Assembly (NCBI RefSeq): GCF_022179285.1
Contig: NZ_BPQO01000037.1
Coordinates: 1-57,545 of the forward strand
Length of the DNA stretch: 57,545 nucleotides
Reading direction: 5' to 3'
DNA from: Methylobacterium hispanicum
Lineage (GTDB): Bacteria > Pseudomonadota > Alphaproteobacteria > Rhizobiales > Beijerinckiaceae
The notes below the pieces were generated by a model, which made no database searches, had not been told where the DNA came from, and saw only the letters and a program-made list of their open reading frames with translations. Below, one piece after another: positions 50,837-57,545 of the stretch (its first letter is position 1; each line of letters starts with the position of its first letter). The translations under genes were made by a program, and so were the position numbers.

Positions 50837-52441
50837 TCATCGCACCGGCGCGACCGTTCCGATCGCGGGGGCCACCGCGGGCTCGCCGCCCCGCGGGTCC
50901 GGCTCGCCGGCCCCGCCCATCAGCAGCCCCAGGGCGGCGCGGCCGGTCGCGCCGGTCGGGACGGGCCGCGAGAGCGCGCCCGCATGCAGGACGGCGATGG
51001 AATCGGCGATCTCGAACAGCTCGTCGAGATCCTGGCTGATCACCACCACCGCGCTTCCCCGTCCGGCGAGATCGAGCACGGCCTGCCGGATATGGGCGGC
51101 GGCGGCGGCATCGACGCCCCAGGTCGGCTGGTTGATGACGAGGATGCCGGGCTCCGCGAGGATCTCGCGCCCGACCACGAATTTCTGGAGGTTGCCGCCG
51201 GAGAGCGTGCCGGCGGCCGGGTCCGGGCCGGCGCCGCGCACGTCGAAGGCGTCGATCACCCGCCGGGCGAGGGCCCGGGCCGCGCCGAGCCGCAGCAGGC
51301 CGAGCCGCGTGAGCGGCGCGGTGGCGTGGCGGGACAGGAGCGCGTTCTCCGACAGGCTCATGGGCGGGACGGCGGCGTGGCCGTTGCGCTCCTCGGGCAC
51401 GAAGGCCGCCCCGAGCCGGCGCCGCGCATTGATGCCGAGGTGGCCCGCCGCCCGGCCGTCGAGGCGCACGGCCCCGGGTGCGGGCGCCCGGCTCTCGCCC
51501 GACAGGGCGTCGAACAGCTCCGCCTGCCCGTTGCCGGCGATCCCGGCGATGCCGAGGATCTCGCCGCCCGCGACGCGGAGCGCGATGTCCCGCAGCGGCG
51601 TCCCGTGCAGGCCGGGCGCGGGCAGCGACAGGCGGTCGAGCACGAGGCGCTCCGCGCGGGTCCCGCGGGCCGTCTTCGGCCGGACCTCGCCCACCTGCGT
51701 GCCGACCATCATCGCGGCGAGGGAGCGGGCGGATTCCGCTTGCGGATCGCAGGCGCCGACGACCCGGCCGCCGCGCAGGATCGTGGCCCGGGTGCAGAGG
51801 CGGCGCACCTCGTCGAGCCGGTGGGAGATGTAGAGCAGGGCGCGGCCCTCGTCGCGCAGGCGTTCCAGCACCGCGAACAGCACCTCCGCCTCGCCCGGCG
51901 TCAGCACCGAGGTCGGCTCGTCGAGGATCACGAGCTTCGGGTCCTGGAGCAGGCAGCGCACGATCTCGATCCGCTGGCGCTCGCCGGCCGAGAGGGACCA
52001 GACCGGCCGCGCGGGGTCGAGATGGAGGCCGTAATCCTCGCCCAGCCGGGCGATCCGCTCCGCGAGCGCCCGGCCCGTCAGCGCGGCGGGCATGACGAGG
52101 GCGATGTTCTCGGCGACCGTCAGGTTGTCGCAGAGCGAGAAGTGCTGGAAGACCATGCCGATGCCGAGCGCCCGCGCGGCTTCCGGGTTCGCCAGCCGCA
52201 CGACGTCGCCCCGATGCGTGACGACGCCCTCGGTCGGCTCCAGGAGGCCGTAGAGGATCTTCATCAGGGTCGATTTCCCGGCGCCGTTCTCGCCGAGCAG
52301 GGCGTGGATCTCCCCGGCGCGGATCTCGAGATCGACGCCGTCGTTCGCCGTGAAGGCGCCGAAGCGCTTGACGATGCCGTAGGCCCCGAAGAGCGGGGTC
52401 GGGCCTCCGGGCGGACCCGGTGCGAGGGATGCGGGCGCCAT
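50837..52441 (-). CDS. ABC importer ATPase with two nucleotide-binding domains
   Basis: A 534-residue sugar/nucleoside-type ATPase. Domain 1: Walker A LGENGAGKST, signature LSAGERQRIEI, Walker B LVILDEPTSVL. Domain 2 is partly degenerate: Walker A is reduced to GIAGNGQAEL, signature LSGGNLQKFVV, and the DE of Walker B is replaced in VINQPTWGVDA, as is normal in this subfamily. It energises the two permeases. The ATG at 52441 is preferred over a GTG one codon upstream. Confidence 0.93.
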   Translation of the reverse strand: MAPASLAPGPPGGPTPLFGAYGIVKRFGAFTANDGVDLEIRAGEIHALLGENGAGKSTLMKILYGLLEPTEGVVTHRGDVVRLANPEAARALGIGMVFQHFSLCDNLTVAENIALVMPAALTGRALAERIARLGEDYGLHLDPARPVWSLSAGERQRIEIVRCLLQDPKLVILDEPTSVLTPGEAEVLFAVLERLRDEGRALLYISHRLDEVRRLCTRATILRGGRVVGACDPQAESARSLAAMMVGTQVGEVRPKTARGTRAERLVLDRLSLPAPGLHGTPLRDIALRVAGGEILGIAGIAGNGQAELFDALSGESRAPAPGAVRLDGRAAGHLGINARRRLGAAFVPEERNGHAAVPPMSLSENALLSRHATAPLTRLGLLRLGAARALARRVIDAFDVRGAGPDPAAGTLSGGNLQKFVVGREILAEPGILVINQPTWGVDAAAAAHIRQAVLDLAGRGSAVVVISQDLDELFEIADSIAVLHAGALSRPVPTGATGRAALGLLMGGAGEPDPRGGEPAVAPAIGTVAPVR

Positions 52442-52665
52442 CACGCCGGTCCGAACAGGCTGCGTGCCGGCCGGGCGCGGTCCCCGGTCGGGCGGGCGGT
52501 CGCGATCGGGACGGGCGCCCCGCCGATCGCGCGCCGCGCGCGACCGGGGACCGCCGCGAGCCCGCCGCCGGCCTCGTCCGCGGGGAGCGCCGGCCGTTCG
52601 CGAAGCCGGGGAGCGCGGGTGCGGGGGCTCGATTCCATCATGCGGCGTCGCGTTCCCATCGGGAT

Positions 52666-53667
52666 TCAGAAGACGTGGACGGCGACGCCGGCGAGGAAGC
52701 TCTTCTCCTCGGTGCCCTTGAAGGTCGCGGTCTCCTGGTTGCCGAACTTGTTCCGCCAGTACTGGAAGCCGACGAAGACATCGATCTTGTTGGGCTGATC
52801 GTAGACGAGCTTGCCGAGATCGAGCACGAGGTTGGTGCGCGACAGGAATTCCAGCCCGCGCGCCGGGTTGAACGCGAAGGCGGCCGGGTTGTCGCTGATG
52901 CCGCGCCCCTTGGGCAGGACGATGTTGTTGAAGCCGACGAGCGACAGCGGCAGGCCGGTGAAGGTGAGCGGCAGGCTGTAGACGATCTCGAACTCGGGGA
53001 CCGTGTTGAAGCTCTGGTCACGGTCGGGCTGCGTGTTGAAGCCGTTGCGGTTCCATTCCTTGTAGGCGTGGACCGACAGGTTCAGGAAGCCGGTCGGCAC
53101 GTCGAAGGCGAAGTTCAGGCCGCCGACGACATCGCGCTTCTTCGAGCCGAAGGCGTCGTTCTGCGAGTTGGCGTCGAAGCCGAAGGCGAGCGAGATCTCC
53201 TTGACGATGCCTGGGACCGTGAAGGCCTTGGTGCCGGTCAGGGCGTTCAGGCTGAGCGTGCCGCGGTAGAGGCCGTAGGCTTCGGTGTTGCCGTAATCGG
53301 AGACGGCCGGAATGCCGCCGGGCGTGTTGGTGGTGCCGGCCGGGAACTGCGAACCGGACTTCAGGATATCGAGGGAGAAGAAGTTCGTGCCGTAGGCCCA
53401 CGCATCCGCGTGCGAGATGTTGAGGATGTGCTTGGGCGCCTCGCGCGAGCGGAAGCTGCCGTCCGGCCTCTCGATCTGGATGCCGGGGGTGACGGTCGGA
53501 AACTGGTAGCGGTAGCTGATCTGCGTATCCGCGAAGAGGAAGAACGGCGCTTCCTTGGCGGCCGCCGCCTTCTCCGTGGGGGCCTTCTTCTCGTCGAGAT
53601 CCGCCGCGATGGCCGTCCCGACCGTGAACAGCGACAGCGCGACCGCCGCAAACCCCCGAACCGACAT
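52666..53667 (-). CDS. Outer-membrane channel (Tsx/OmpK-like)
   Basis: A 333-residue protein. A signal peptide ends near AIAADL. The mature part is beta-rich and ends in Phe (AGVAVHVF), the usual terminus for outer-membrane barrels. LNISHADAWAYGTNFFSLDIL and FFLFADTQISYRYQF resemble nucleoside-specific Tsx/OmpK channels. It lies 224 bp before the ATPase gene on the same strand, which fits a role as the outer-membrane entry for the nucleoside importer. Family placement is moderate. Confidence 0.72.
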   Translation of the reverse strand: MSVRGFAAVALSLFTVGTAIAADLDEKKAPTEKAAAAKEAPFFLFADTQISYRYQFPTVTPGIQIERPDGSFRSREAPKHILNISHADAWAYGTNFFSLDILKSGSQFPAGTTNTPGGIPAVSDYGNTEAYGLYRGTLSLNALTGTKAFTVPGIVKEISLAFGFDANSQNDAFGSKKRDVVGGLNFAFDVPTGFLNLSVHAYKEWNRNGFNTQPDRDQSFNTVPEFEIVYSLPLTFTGLPLSLVGFNNIVLPKGRGISDNPAAFAFNPARGLEFLSRTNLVLDLGKLVYDQPNKIDVFVGFQYWRNKFGNQETATFKGTEEKSFLAGVAVHVF

Positions 53668-54284
53668 CTTGCATCCCCCGGTCTTCCGTGTAGCCGGGCG
53701 GCAGCAACGGAGGTGCCAAAACAGTTAATCCGGCCGGGAACGCCGCTCTATCGCCCGATAAGGTCACATATGTGCAACACTTTGCGGCTGTACCGGGCAC
53801 GATCGCCAGTTTTCCAGCCGCTCCTGCCCTCTCGAAGATCATGCGGGATCCAAGTACAATTATAAATTGCAAATTTTAGAGCCGCGAGAACTTGCTGCCG
53901 ATCGCCTTCCGCTCGGTCACGCTGCTTCGTTCATGGACATGCTGCCGACGGGTCCGGCAGCGAGAGAGATTCGCGAGCACGATCGCCACGGGACGCAGGC
54001 ACGGGCCGGCGCCGGATCGACACCGCTTGGTGCACCCGAGATCATGATGGGGCACGCTTCCTCGCGCGCCGATCATCGCCTCGGCCCGGACGTTCGCCGG
54101 GCCACGGCCTCGCGGGCTCGCTCCGCGGCAGCCGATATGCGCGCGCCGCGGCCCGTTCCTTCTGCTCAGGCCCGGGCGATGCCGGCTCCGACGAGCGGCC
54201 GAGATGGACACCGCGCGCGGCATGCCGGACACCGGAGCGGTCGCGTGCTACAGCGCGCTTCGGGCGATGCGTGTCGAGGAGCCG
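53668..54284. other. Long intergenic region with the channel promoter and an A/T island
   Basis: 617 bp between divergent genes. Read on the minus strand, 53745-53790 holds the palindromes CACATATGTG and TATCGGGCGATA, possible operators for the channel gene. At about 53852-53877 lies an A/T-rich island (acaattataaattgcaaat), strikingly unlike the surrounding DNA. The remaining DNA has open frames but no convincing gene. Confidence 0.5.
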
Positions 54285-54572
54285 ATGGAACGTCCACGCC
54301 GTGTCGGCATGGCCTGGTACGAGGCGGACGATTACAGCCGCCTGCGCGCCATGATGCAGGATGCCGACCGCCTACCCGCGCGCCATGAAGGCTGGCTCAT
54401 CTCCGCCGAGCAGCTCGAACGGGAAGTGGCGAGAAGTGGCGTCGCGGTCGTGCGGGTGCGGCTCACGCCGGACGCGTTTCTGGCCTGGTGCGAGGCCAGG
54501 GACCTGCCCGCCGACGGCGCCGCCCGCGCGCGCTATGCCAGCGAGGCCGTCGCTCAGGCCGAGACGGGATAG
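54285..54572 (+). CDS. Small conserved-type protein of unknown function
   Basis: A 95-residue soluble protein starting MERPRRVGMAWYEADDYSRL. The middle reads LPARHEGWLISAEQLEREV, and VVRVRLTPDAFLAWCEARDLPAD follows. The compact alpha/beta pattern and the good ribosome-binding site (gagga, 4 nt) support it. I recall proteins of this pattern in Hyphomicrobiales annotated only as hypothetical. An earlier start at 54204 is possible but lacks a ribosome-binding site. Confidence 0.72.
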   Translation: MERPRRVGMAWYEADDYSRLRAMMQDADRLPARHEGWLISAEQLEREVARSGVAVVRVRLTPDAFLAWCEARDLPADGAARARYASEAVAQAETG

Positions 54573-54595
54573 CCCGCCGCGTCGAACCGCCGGGG

Positions 54596-54811
54596 TCAGT
54601 GGTCCGGCCCGCAGGGCTCTTCATCCCGCTCGGCCGGCTCGTAGGCACACCACGCACACGTCCCCTTGGCGGCCATCCGGTCGCCGTTGCGCTGGGAGCA
54701 GAGCGGGCAGACGAGAAGCGTGAGCCGGGACTGCGACCGCAGGCCGAGTCCGCGGCCCAGGAAGGTGACCTTCCGGCCGACGCCATCGGTGCTGTCGCGG
54801 TCCTGGCCCAT
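54596..54811 (-). CDS. Small zinc-ribbon protein
   Basis: A 71-residue protein with two CxxC knuckles (VCPLCSQRN and GTCAWCAYEP) separated by 14 residues, forming a probable zinc ribbon. A ggagggg ribosome-binding site precedes the ATG at 54811. A further Cys near the tail (EEPCGPDH) may contribute. The role is unknown. It is convergent with the preceding gene, 23 bp away. Confidence 0.68.
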   Translation of the reverse strand: MGQDRDSTDGVGRKVTFLGRGLGLRSQSRLTLLVCPLCSQRNGDRMAAKGTCAWCAYEPAERDEEPCGPDH

Positions 54812-55020
54812 CGCCCCTCCGGTGCCGTCTCGGCGTCGTCCGCCCGATCGAGGGACCAACGATCTCGTACGGTCGAGGTTGCCGGCCCGGGCATGGCCGG
54901 GCCGTCCGGCCTCATAGTCGCCGCCTGCGCCGCCTGCGCCGGGTGCGATCCCGGGCGTTTGACACCTGCCGTCGGCAAGGCGCATCTCGTCCCGTGAAGT
55001 TGTATCAGGACGAGGCTTGG

Positions 55021-55410
55021 ATGGATCATTCCGAACGTGGGACGAAGCGGGTCTGCCCGACGACAGGACGCAAATTCTACGACCTCAACCGTGATCCCGT
55101 GATCTCGCCCTACACCGGTGACGTCGTGCCGACGTCGGTCGCAACGAGCTACACCCGCAGCGCCCCACCGGCCTTCTCGCGCAAACCGGTCGTCGAGGAC
55201 GAGGAGCGCGAGACGGACGGCCCCGAGCTCGTCTCGCTCGACGAGGTCGAGGCCGAGGAAGCCGACGCGGCCGGCGACGACGCCGGAAACGACGACGACC
55301 TCACGATCGAGGACGACAGCGGGAGCGACGGCGACGACACGCTGATCGAGGACGAGGACGACGACAGCGCCACGGATCTCGTGGACGTCGAGGGCGACGA
55401 CGAGGATTAG
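55021..55410 (+). CDS. TIGR02300-type acidic protein
   Basis: A 129-residue protein. The N-terminus GTKRVCPTTGRKFYDLNRDP and ISPYTGDVV is the TIGR02300 signature, found throughout alphaproteobacteria, with one Cys. The C-terminal half is almost purely Asp/Glu (about residues 60-129) and is probably disordered. Function unknown. A GTG at 54994 is an alternative start. A long upstream gap separates it from its neighbours. Confidence 0.88.
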   Translation: MDHSERGTKRVCPTTGRKFYDLNRDPVISPYTGDVVPTSVATSYTRSAPPAFSRKPVVEDEERETDGPELVSLDEVEAEEADAAGDDAGNDDDLTIEDDSGSDGDDTLIEDEDDDSATDLVDVEGDDED

Positions 55411-55434
55411 CGGCGCGTCAGCCTCGCCGCACGC

Positions 55435-55469
55435 GGGTGCCCGCGAGCGGGCCGGCGAGCCGGGCACCC
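55435..55469 (+). terminator. Hairpin after the TIGR02300 gene
   Basis: A 9-bp stem (gggtgcccg/cgggcaccc) with a GC-rich loop, 24 bp after the stop. There is no T-tract; it is a possible but weak terminator. The rest of the 290-bp gap to the cold-shock gene shows nothing else. Confidence 0.4.
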
Positions 55470-55701
55470 GGGATCGGGTCGACCCGGGATCGCGCCGCAG
55501 GCGGGAACCCTCGGGCCCGACGCAGATGCGGCCACGACGGCCGGGAAGGGTGCGCGTACATCCGGCGTCACCGTTCCCGGCATCGTGGCCGCTTCCAGTC
55601 CGACGGCGGAGCCGCGGCCGGGATGACCCGGTATGGCAGCCGTATGGTTAAGGAACGGTGAAGGTCGGCGGCGCATGGCGCGCGGCCCGCACCGGTCCGC
55701 G

Positions 55702-55911
55702 TCAGGCGCTCTGAAGCTGGCCTGCCGATTCCTTGCCGGACTTGCGATCCGTCTCGACCTCGTACGAGATCTTCTGCCCCTCGACCAGGGTCCGCATGTT
55801 CGCTCGCTCGACCGCCGAGATGTGAACGAACACGTCCTTGCCGCCGTCATCGGGCTGGATGAAACCGTAGCCCTTGGTCTCGTTGAACCACTTCACCGTG
55901 CCGGTACTCAT
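55702..55911 (-). CDS. cspA: Cold-shock domain protein
   Basis: A 69-residue RNA chaperone. It contains the RNP1 motif KGYGFIQPDD and RNP2 DVFVHISAVE, and starts STGTVKWFNETKG. It binds single-stranded RNA or DNA and melts secondary structure. The ribosome-binding site gggagga (6 nt) is the strongest in the region. The 5' leader (55912 upward) may control it, but no defined thermosensor is visible. Confidence 0.96.
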   Translation of the reverse strand: MSTGTVKWFNETKGYGFIQPDDGGKDVFVHISAVERANMRTLVEGQKISYEVETDRKSGKESAGQLQSA

Positions 55912-56155
55912 GAAAAGTCCTCCCATTCTCGGCTGACCAAGCGGGTACATAACCGTGTGGCCGGCTCTATGATCCCGAACCCGGTGATTTGATGGGCTGC
56001 GATGCGCGCATCGGGTCTGCCCGATCCGTTGCGCCCGCCTGCCGGCCGCGGCCGACCGCTCCACGCACGGTCCCGGGGGAGCGCAGCCGACCCCTTGGGC
56101 CGGCCCGGCACCGGAGACAGGCCGGCGGACGCGCCGCCAGGCGGCCGGGGGTGTC

Positions 56156-56416
56156 ATACGGCCTCCGTCGATCGGTTCGGGCGCGTGCGGTGAACCGCGC
56201 CGCGCCCCCTCTCGCAGAGGGAGAGGGTTGGGGTGAGGGGTATGACGGATCAGGACTGAACGCGCCATCGACGCGCGTTCAGGCCCTCGCCTCTTTCGGA
56301 AGCCTCATACCCCTCACCCGGCTTTCTGCGAAAGCAGACCTCTCCCTATGGGAGAGGGGACCCGCGCCTCGTTCCAGGACGATGCGTTGGACCGAACCCA
56401 CCAACCGGAAACCGTG
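56156..56416. repeat. TIR repeat element, copy D (inverted orientation)
   Basis: A 261-bp copy in the opposite orientation to copies A-C. The left end is atacggcctccgtcgatcggttcgg; the right end, reversed, is acacggtttccggttggtgggttcgg. All internal blocks are present, including agcagacctctccctatgggagagg and its inverse. The next gene starts about 95 bp beyond. Confidence 0.85.
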
Positions 56417-56509
56417 TTATCCACCGTTTCCACAGGCTTTATCCCCAGCGTTGACCCGTGCTCCCGCATAGCGTGTTCATGCTTTGTTCGAAACACGGCG
56501 GAGTTGAGG

Positions 56510-56722
56510 ATGGTGGATCGTGCGACCGAGACCGAGCCGACGGAGGCCGAGCGCATCGCGCACGCGTATCGGGTCGCCAGCGGCGGCAACGCCTGGGCCG
56601 CGCTCGTGCGCGCGGTCGAGGATGCCCTCGCGGATCTGGCCGAGGCCGAGCGGCGCACGCTGCGCCGTGACCGGCTGATCTCGCACGGCTACGTTCGCGG
56701 CCGCCTCGATGGCGGTCGCTAG
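56510..56722 (+). CDS. Small soluble protein of unknown function
   Basis: A 70-residue, charged, helical protein: TEAERIAHAYRVASGGNAWAALVRAVEDALADL, followed by AERRTLRRDRLISHGYVRGR. A purine-rich stretch (ggagttgagg) precedes the ATG. No family is recognised. The leader between copy D and this gene contains ttatccaccgtttccaca, which resembles DnaA-box halves but is not repeated. Confidence 0.65.
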   Translation: MVDRATETEPTEAERIAHAYRVASGGNAWAALVRAVEDALADLAEAERRTLRRDRLISHGYVRGRLDGGR

Positions 56723-57171
56723 AGGGAACGGCTCTGCGACCTCCGGGGGCGCCAAGGCGCGCGTCCACGACCATCGCCCGCGCCCGCGCCCGGGACGGGC
56801 GTCCTCCCGTGCTGGGGCGCTTCGGGCCGAAGCCTCTTCGGGCGATCGGGCCGCGTGCGCGGCCGATACCGAACCCCTCGCCCCCGGCAGGCTCTCGCCG
56901 GCATCCGGGCGGAATCGGCTCTCCGTGCCGCAATCCGGGACCGAACGCGAGGGCGCTCGACACGTCGTCCCGCCCCCGGACCGCGGGCCGGCCGCCGCGG
57001 CGGGTGGTCCCGTGCCCCGCGCTCCGAAAACGCGCGGGCGCGCGGCACCCGGATACCCGCCGCAGCATTCGAGTTTAAAATTACTCTTATTACAGTAGAT
57101 TGCCTCGGAAAATCGTCTCTCTCCGCATAGATCCGGCTGACGGGCCCGGGGGATTCCGCTATGCCCTGCTC
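56723..57171. other. Non-coding gap with an A/T-rich patch near its right end
   Basis: 449 bp. Most is GC-rich and featureless. At 57070-57100 the sequence turns A/T-rich (tttaaaattactcttatta), about 70-100 bp before the next gene, and is a good candidate for its promoter region. Confidence 0.5.
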
Positions 57172-57384
57172 ATGGGCAAGCTGAAGCCGGTCTATCTCTA
57201 TCGTCTGCGGCTCCTCTACGCTGCCCCGCGCTACTACGCGCCGCAGAGCATCAATCATTACCTGGAGAAGCGCGGCCTGATCCGCCGCACCGGGCGCGCG
57301 CTGCCGGCCCGGCGGCACGAGGAGTACGAGATCACGGAGGCCGGCCGCACGGCCTTCGACGCGGCGCTCGCGGCGCCCGAATGA
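57172..57384 (+). CDS. Small winged-helix-like protein
   Basis: A 70-residue basic protein. SINHYLEKRGLIRRTG and HEEYEITEAGRTAFDAAL look like the recognition helix and wing of a small winged-helix DNA-binding fold. No family is named with certainty. A TTG at 57100 in the same frame would add 24 residues. It is convergent with the gene at the right edge. Confidence 0.6.
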   Translation: MGKLKPVYLYRLRLLYAAPRYYAPQSINHYLEKRGLIRRTGRALPARRHEEYEITEAGRTAFDAALAAPE

Positions 57385-57391
57385 GGCGCGC

Positions 57392-57545
57392 TCAGACGGC
57401 CGGGGGCTGGCGCCCGGAGAGCGAGCGGAAGATCCGGGCGAGTTCCTCGGCGGAGTAGGGCTTGCGCACGAGCTCGAAGCCGTGGGCGTCGTCCTGGGCG
57501 AGCACGTGGCTGTAGCCGGAGGTCAGCACCACCGGCAGGTCCGGC
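57392..57545 (-). CDS. C-terminal end of a receiver-domain protein (partial)
   Basis: Only the last 50 residues are inside the window. They read PDLPVVLTSGYSHV followed by GFELVRKPYSAEEL, the switch Thr/Ser and invariant Lys (RKPY) of a response-regulator receiver domain, then ARIFRSLSGRQPPAV and the stop. Because the receiver ends at the C-terminus, the protein is probably a hybrid histidine kinase or a single-domain regulator. The gene continues beyond the right edge. Confidence 0.8.
   Translation of the reverse strand, partial: PDLPVVLTSGYSHVLAQDDAHGFELVRKPYSAEELARIFRSLSGRQPPAV

Noticed and set aside
53867..54388. Long open frame of about 170 codons over the intergenic region
   Set aside because: Composition is Arg/Ala/Gly-rich with no motif, it overlaps a better-supported gene in another frame (54285-54572), and it has no ribosome-binding site.
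56411..56460. Possible replication-origin signal (ttatccaccg and tttccacagg, similar to DnaA boxes)
   Set aside because: Only one or two imperfect boxes, no cluster, no A/T-rich unwinding region and no dnaA, parAB or hemE neighbours.

Overview
The window comes from a GC-rich alphaproteobacterium, most likely a Methylobacterium or close relative in the Hyphomicrobiales. Four things point there: a full-length methylsuccinyl-CoA dehydrogenase of the ethylmalonyl-CoA pathway, polyhydroxybutyrate granule proteins, a RegB/RegA (ActS/ActR) redox pair, and typical small alphaproteobacterial families (DUF2244, IalB, the acidic TIGR02300-type protein, DUF6894). This placement is inferred from gene content. 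No rRNA gene lies inside the window, but the left edge (1-301, minus strand) looks like the promoter and boxA leader of an rRNA operon whose 16S gene would start just outside.

Layout. 1-2.9 kb: rRNA leader, DUF2244, endonuclease III and purC. 2.9-9.4 kb: two family-2 glycosyltransferases, several exported proteins (one IalB) and a YgjP-type metalloprotease. 9.6-12.4 kb: three TadE/TadG pseudopilin-type genes, then a remnant of a PHA depolymerase. 12.8-16.4 kb: the ActSR pair, a small membrane protein and purS-purQ. 16.6-20.5 kb: penicillin-binding protein 1A and an AMIN-domain amidase. 20.6-28.0 kb: two granule (phasin) proteins, a glycosyltransferase, a 59-residue acidic protein, a papain-protease/alpha-beta-hydrolase fusion and mcd. 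28.1-30.1 kb: a DMT permease and a YihY/BrkB membrane protein.

30.3-37.5 kb is a complete four-carbon acid-sugar (L-threonate/D-erythronate) catabolic locus. lacI-otnC runs one way and an MFS importer-ltnD-otnI-otnK-denD runs the other, with two LacI-type operators between them. Both dehydrogenases feed 2-oxotetronate, and OtnI, OtnK and OtnC carry it to dihydroxyacetone phosphate. 40.1-46.0 kb is a tightly overlapping Mrp/Mbh-type cation antiporter operon (E-F-G-MbhD-B-C-D) with a CPA1 antiporter at its end. 47.5-53.7 kb, on the minus strand, is a BMP-type nucleoside ABC importer with an outer-membrane channel at its head. The right end holds small conserved proteins, a cold-shock protein and the C-terminus of a receiver-domain protein.

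Repeats are a major feature. Four copies of a roughly 260-bp element with imperfect terminal inverted repeats (26.1, 37.8, 46.2 and 56.2 kb), two copies of a 108-bp double-hairpin element (29.1 and 39.3 kb), a cassette of stacked hairpins (1.8 kb) and a 13-14-bp tandem array (37.6 kb) fill most long intergenic gaps. The most interesting leads are the papain/hydrolase fusion, the shared GCATTGCA palindromes upstream of phaP and mcd, the Mbh-ordered antiporter operon without MrpA, and the repeat family.
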